A stretch of DNA of 6,217 nt from Planctomycetota bacterium. Lineage in GTDB: Bacteria; Planctomycetota; Planctomycetia; Pirellulales; Thermoguttaceae. This document shows, in pieces, positions 6,172 to 6,217 of this stretch. The DNA lies in the NCBI GenBank assembly GCA_013202535.1, contig JABMRP010000536.1:1-6217 (forward strand), written 5' to 3'. Each line of letters begins with the position of its first letter. Position 1 is the first letter of the stretch. Position numbers and translations under genes: made by a program. The notes under the pieces were generated by a model. That model searched no databases and was not told the DNA's origin. It worked only from the letters and a program-made list of their open reading frames with translations.

Positions 6172-6217
6172 GGCATGCATCTGACCACCGCCTTATTCCC
6201 TAATCCCGGCCTGACCC
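6146..6217. repeat. Near-perfect 28-bp inverted repeat, probable RAYT/MITE-type palindromic element (cut by window end)
   Basis: The left arm 6147-6174 and right arm 6190-6217 are complementary at 27 of 28 positions, around a 15-base loop (6175-6189). The arm starts GGGTCAGGCC and contains the tandem 7-mer GGGATTA GGGATTA. Base 6146 is a further G whose partner would be base 6218, so the repeat may extend past the window. The loop holds ATGCAT and CTGACCACC, a near copy of the arm-end motif CTGACCCC. From memory, GGGGTCAG ends are common beside REP-associated tyrosine transposases, which act on such hairpins. No T-run follows within the window, so a terminator role is less likely. The inverted repeat is certain; the element class is inference. 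Confidence 0.7.

Larger units (their letters stand above)
5822..6217. other. A+T-richer segment without a confident gene; repeat or mobile-element debris
   Basis: A hand count of 5881-5940 gives about 47% G+C, clearly below the rest of the window. The segment holds a 25-codon frame with a good ribosome site (5864-5941) and a CTGACCCC motif (5938-5945). It also has a 49-codon frame with coding-like third positions (6022-6171), an imperfect 17-bp palindrome (6133-6149) and the large inverted repeat (6146-6217). The composition and the repeats suggest acquired or transposition-related DNA. Confidence 0.55.

Noticed and set aside
6146..6217. Telomere-like or tRNA/riboswitch interpretation of the terminal inverted repeat
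   Set aside because: Only two GGGATTA units per arm are present and the structure is one simple hairpin without the conserved elements of an RNA gene.

Overview
The base composition (about 60-65% G+C with G/C-rich third codon positions), the gene content and the style of the long uncharacterised exported proteins suggest a planctomycete, perhaps of the Pirellulales. This is inference: no rRNA or taxonomic marker is present. The window looks like ordinary chromosome with five main protein genes, followed by a more A+T-rich segment at the right end that carries repeat or mobile-element ends.

Layout. Bases 1-237 are the 3' end of a HemQ/ChdC-type coproheme decarboxylase (+). A 154-base convergent gap follows, with a small stem-loop and a sequence resembling a transposase-associated repeat end. 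Bases 392-2494 (-) encode a 700-residue exported protein with a bacterial SH3-like domain and no recognised function. A 255-base divergent spacer holds a good sigma70-like promoter for the minus gene and a weaker one for the plus side. Bases 2750-3622 (+) encode an exported Ala/Glu/Lys-rich coiled-coil protein with very regular heptads. Bases 3716-4129 (+) encode a small stand-alone PilZ (cyclic-di-GMP receptor) protein with both ligand motifs intact. Bases 4247-5821 (+) encode a gingipain-like family C25 cysteine peptidase with the His/Cys pair and a C-terminal beta-sandwich. Bases 5822-6217 have no confident gene. They hold a 25-codon reading frame that stops inside a CTGACCCC motif, and a 28-bp inverted repeat (27/28 matches) that ends at the window edge and starts with GGGGTCAG.

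The three plus-strand genes 2750-5821 are collinear but separated by gaps of 93 and 117 bases, so a tight operon is not shown. A common theme is the cell envelope: an exported SH3 protein, an exported coiled coil and an apparently exported protease, with a c-di-GMP receptor between them. No pathway linking them can be proven from the sequence. The best leads for something new are the terminal palindromic element with its apparently interrupted reading frame, and the unusually regular alanine heptad protein.
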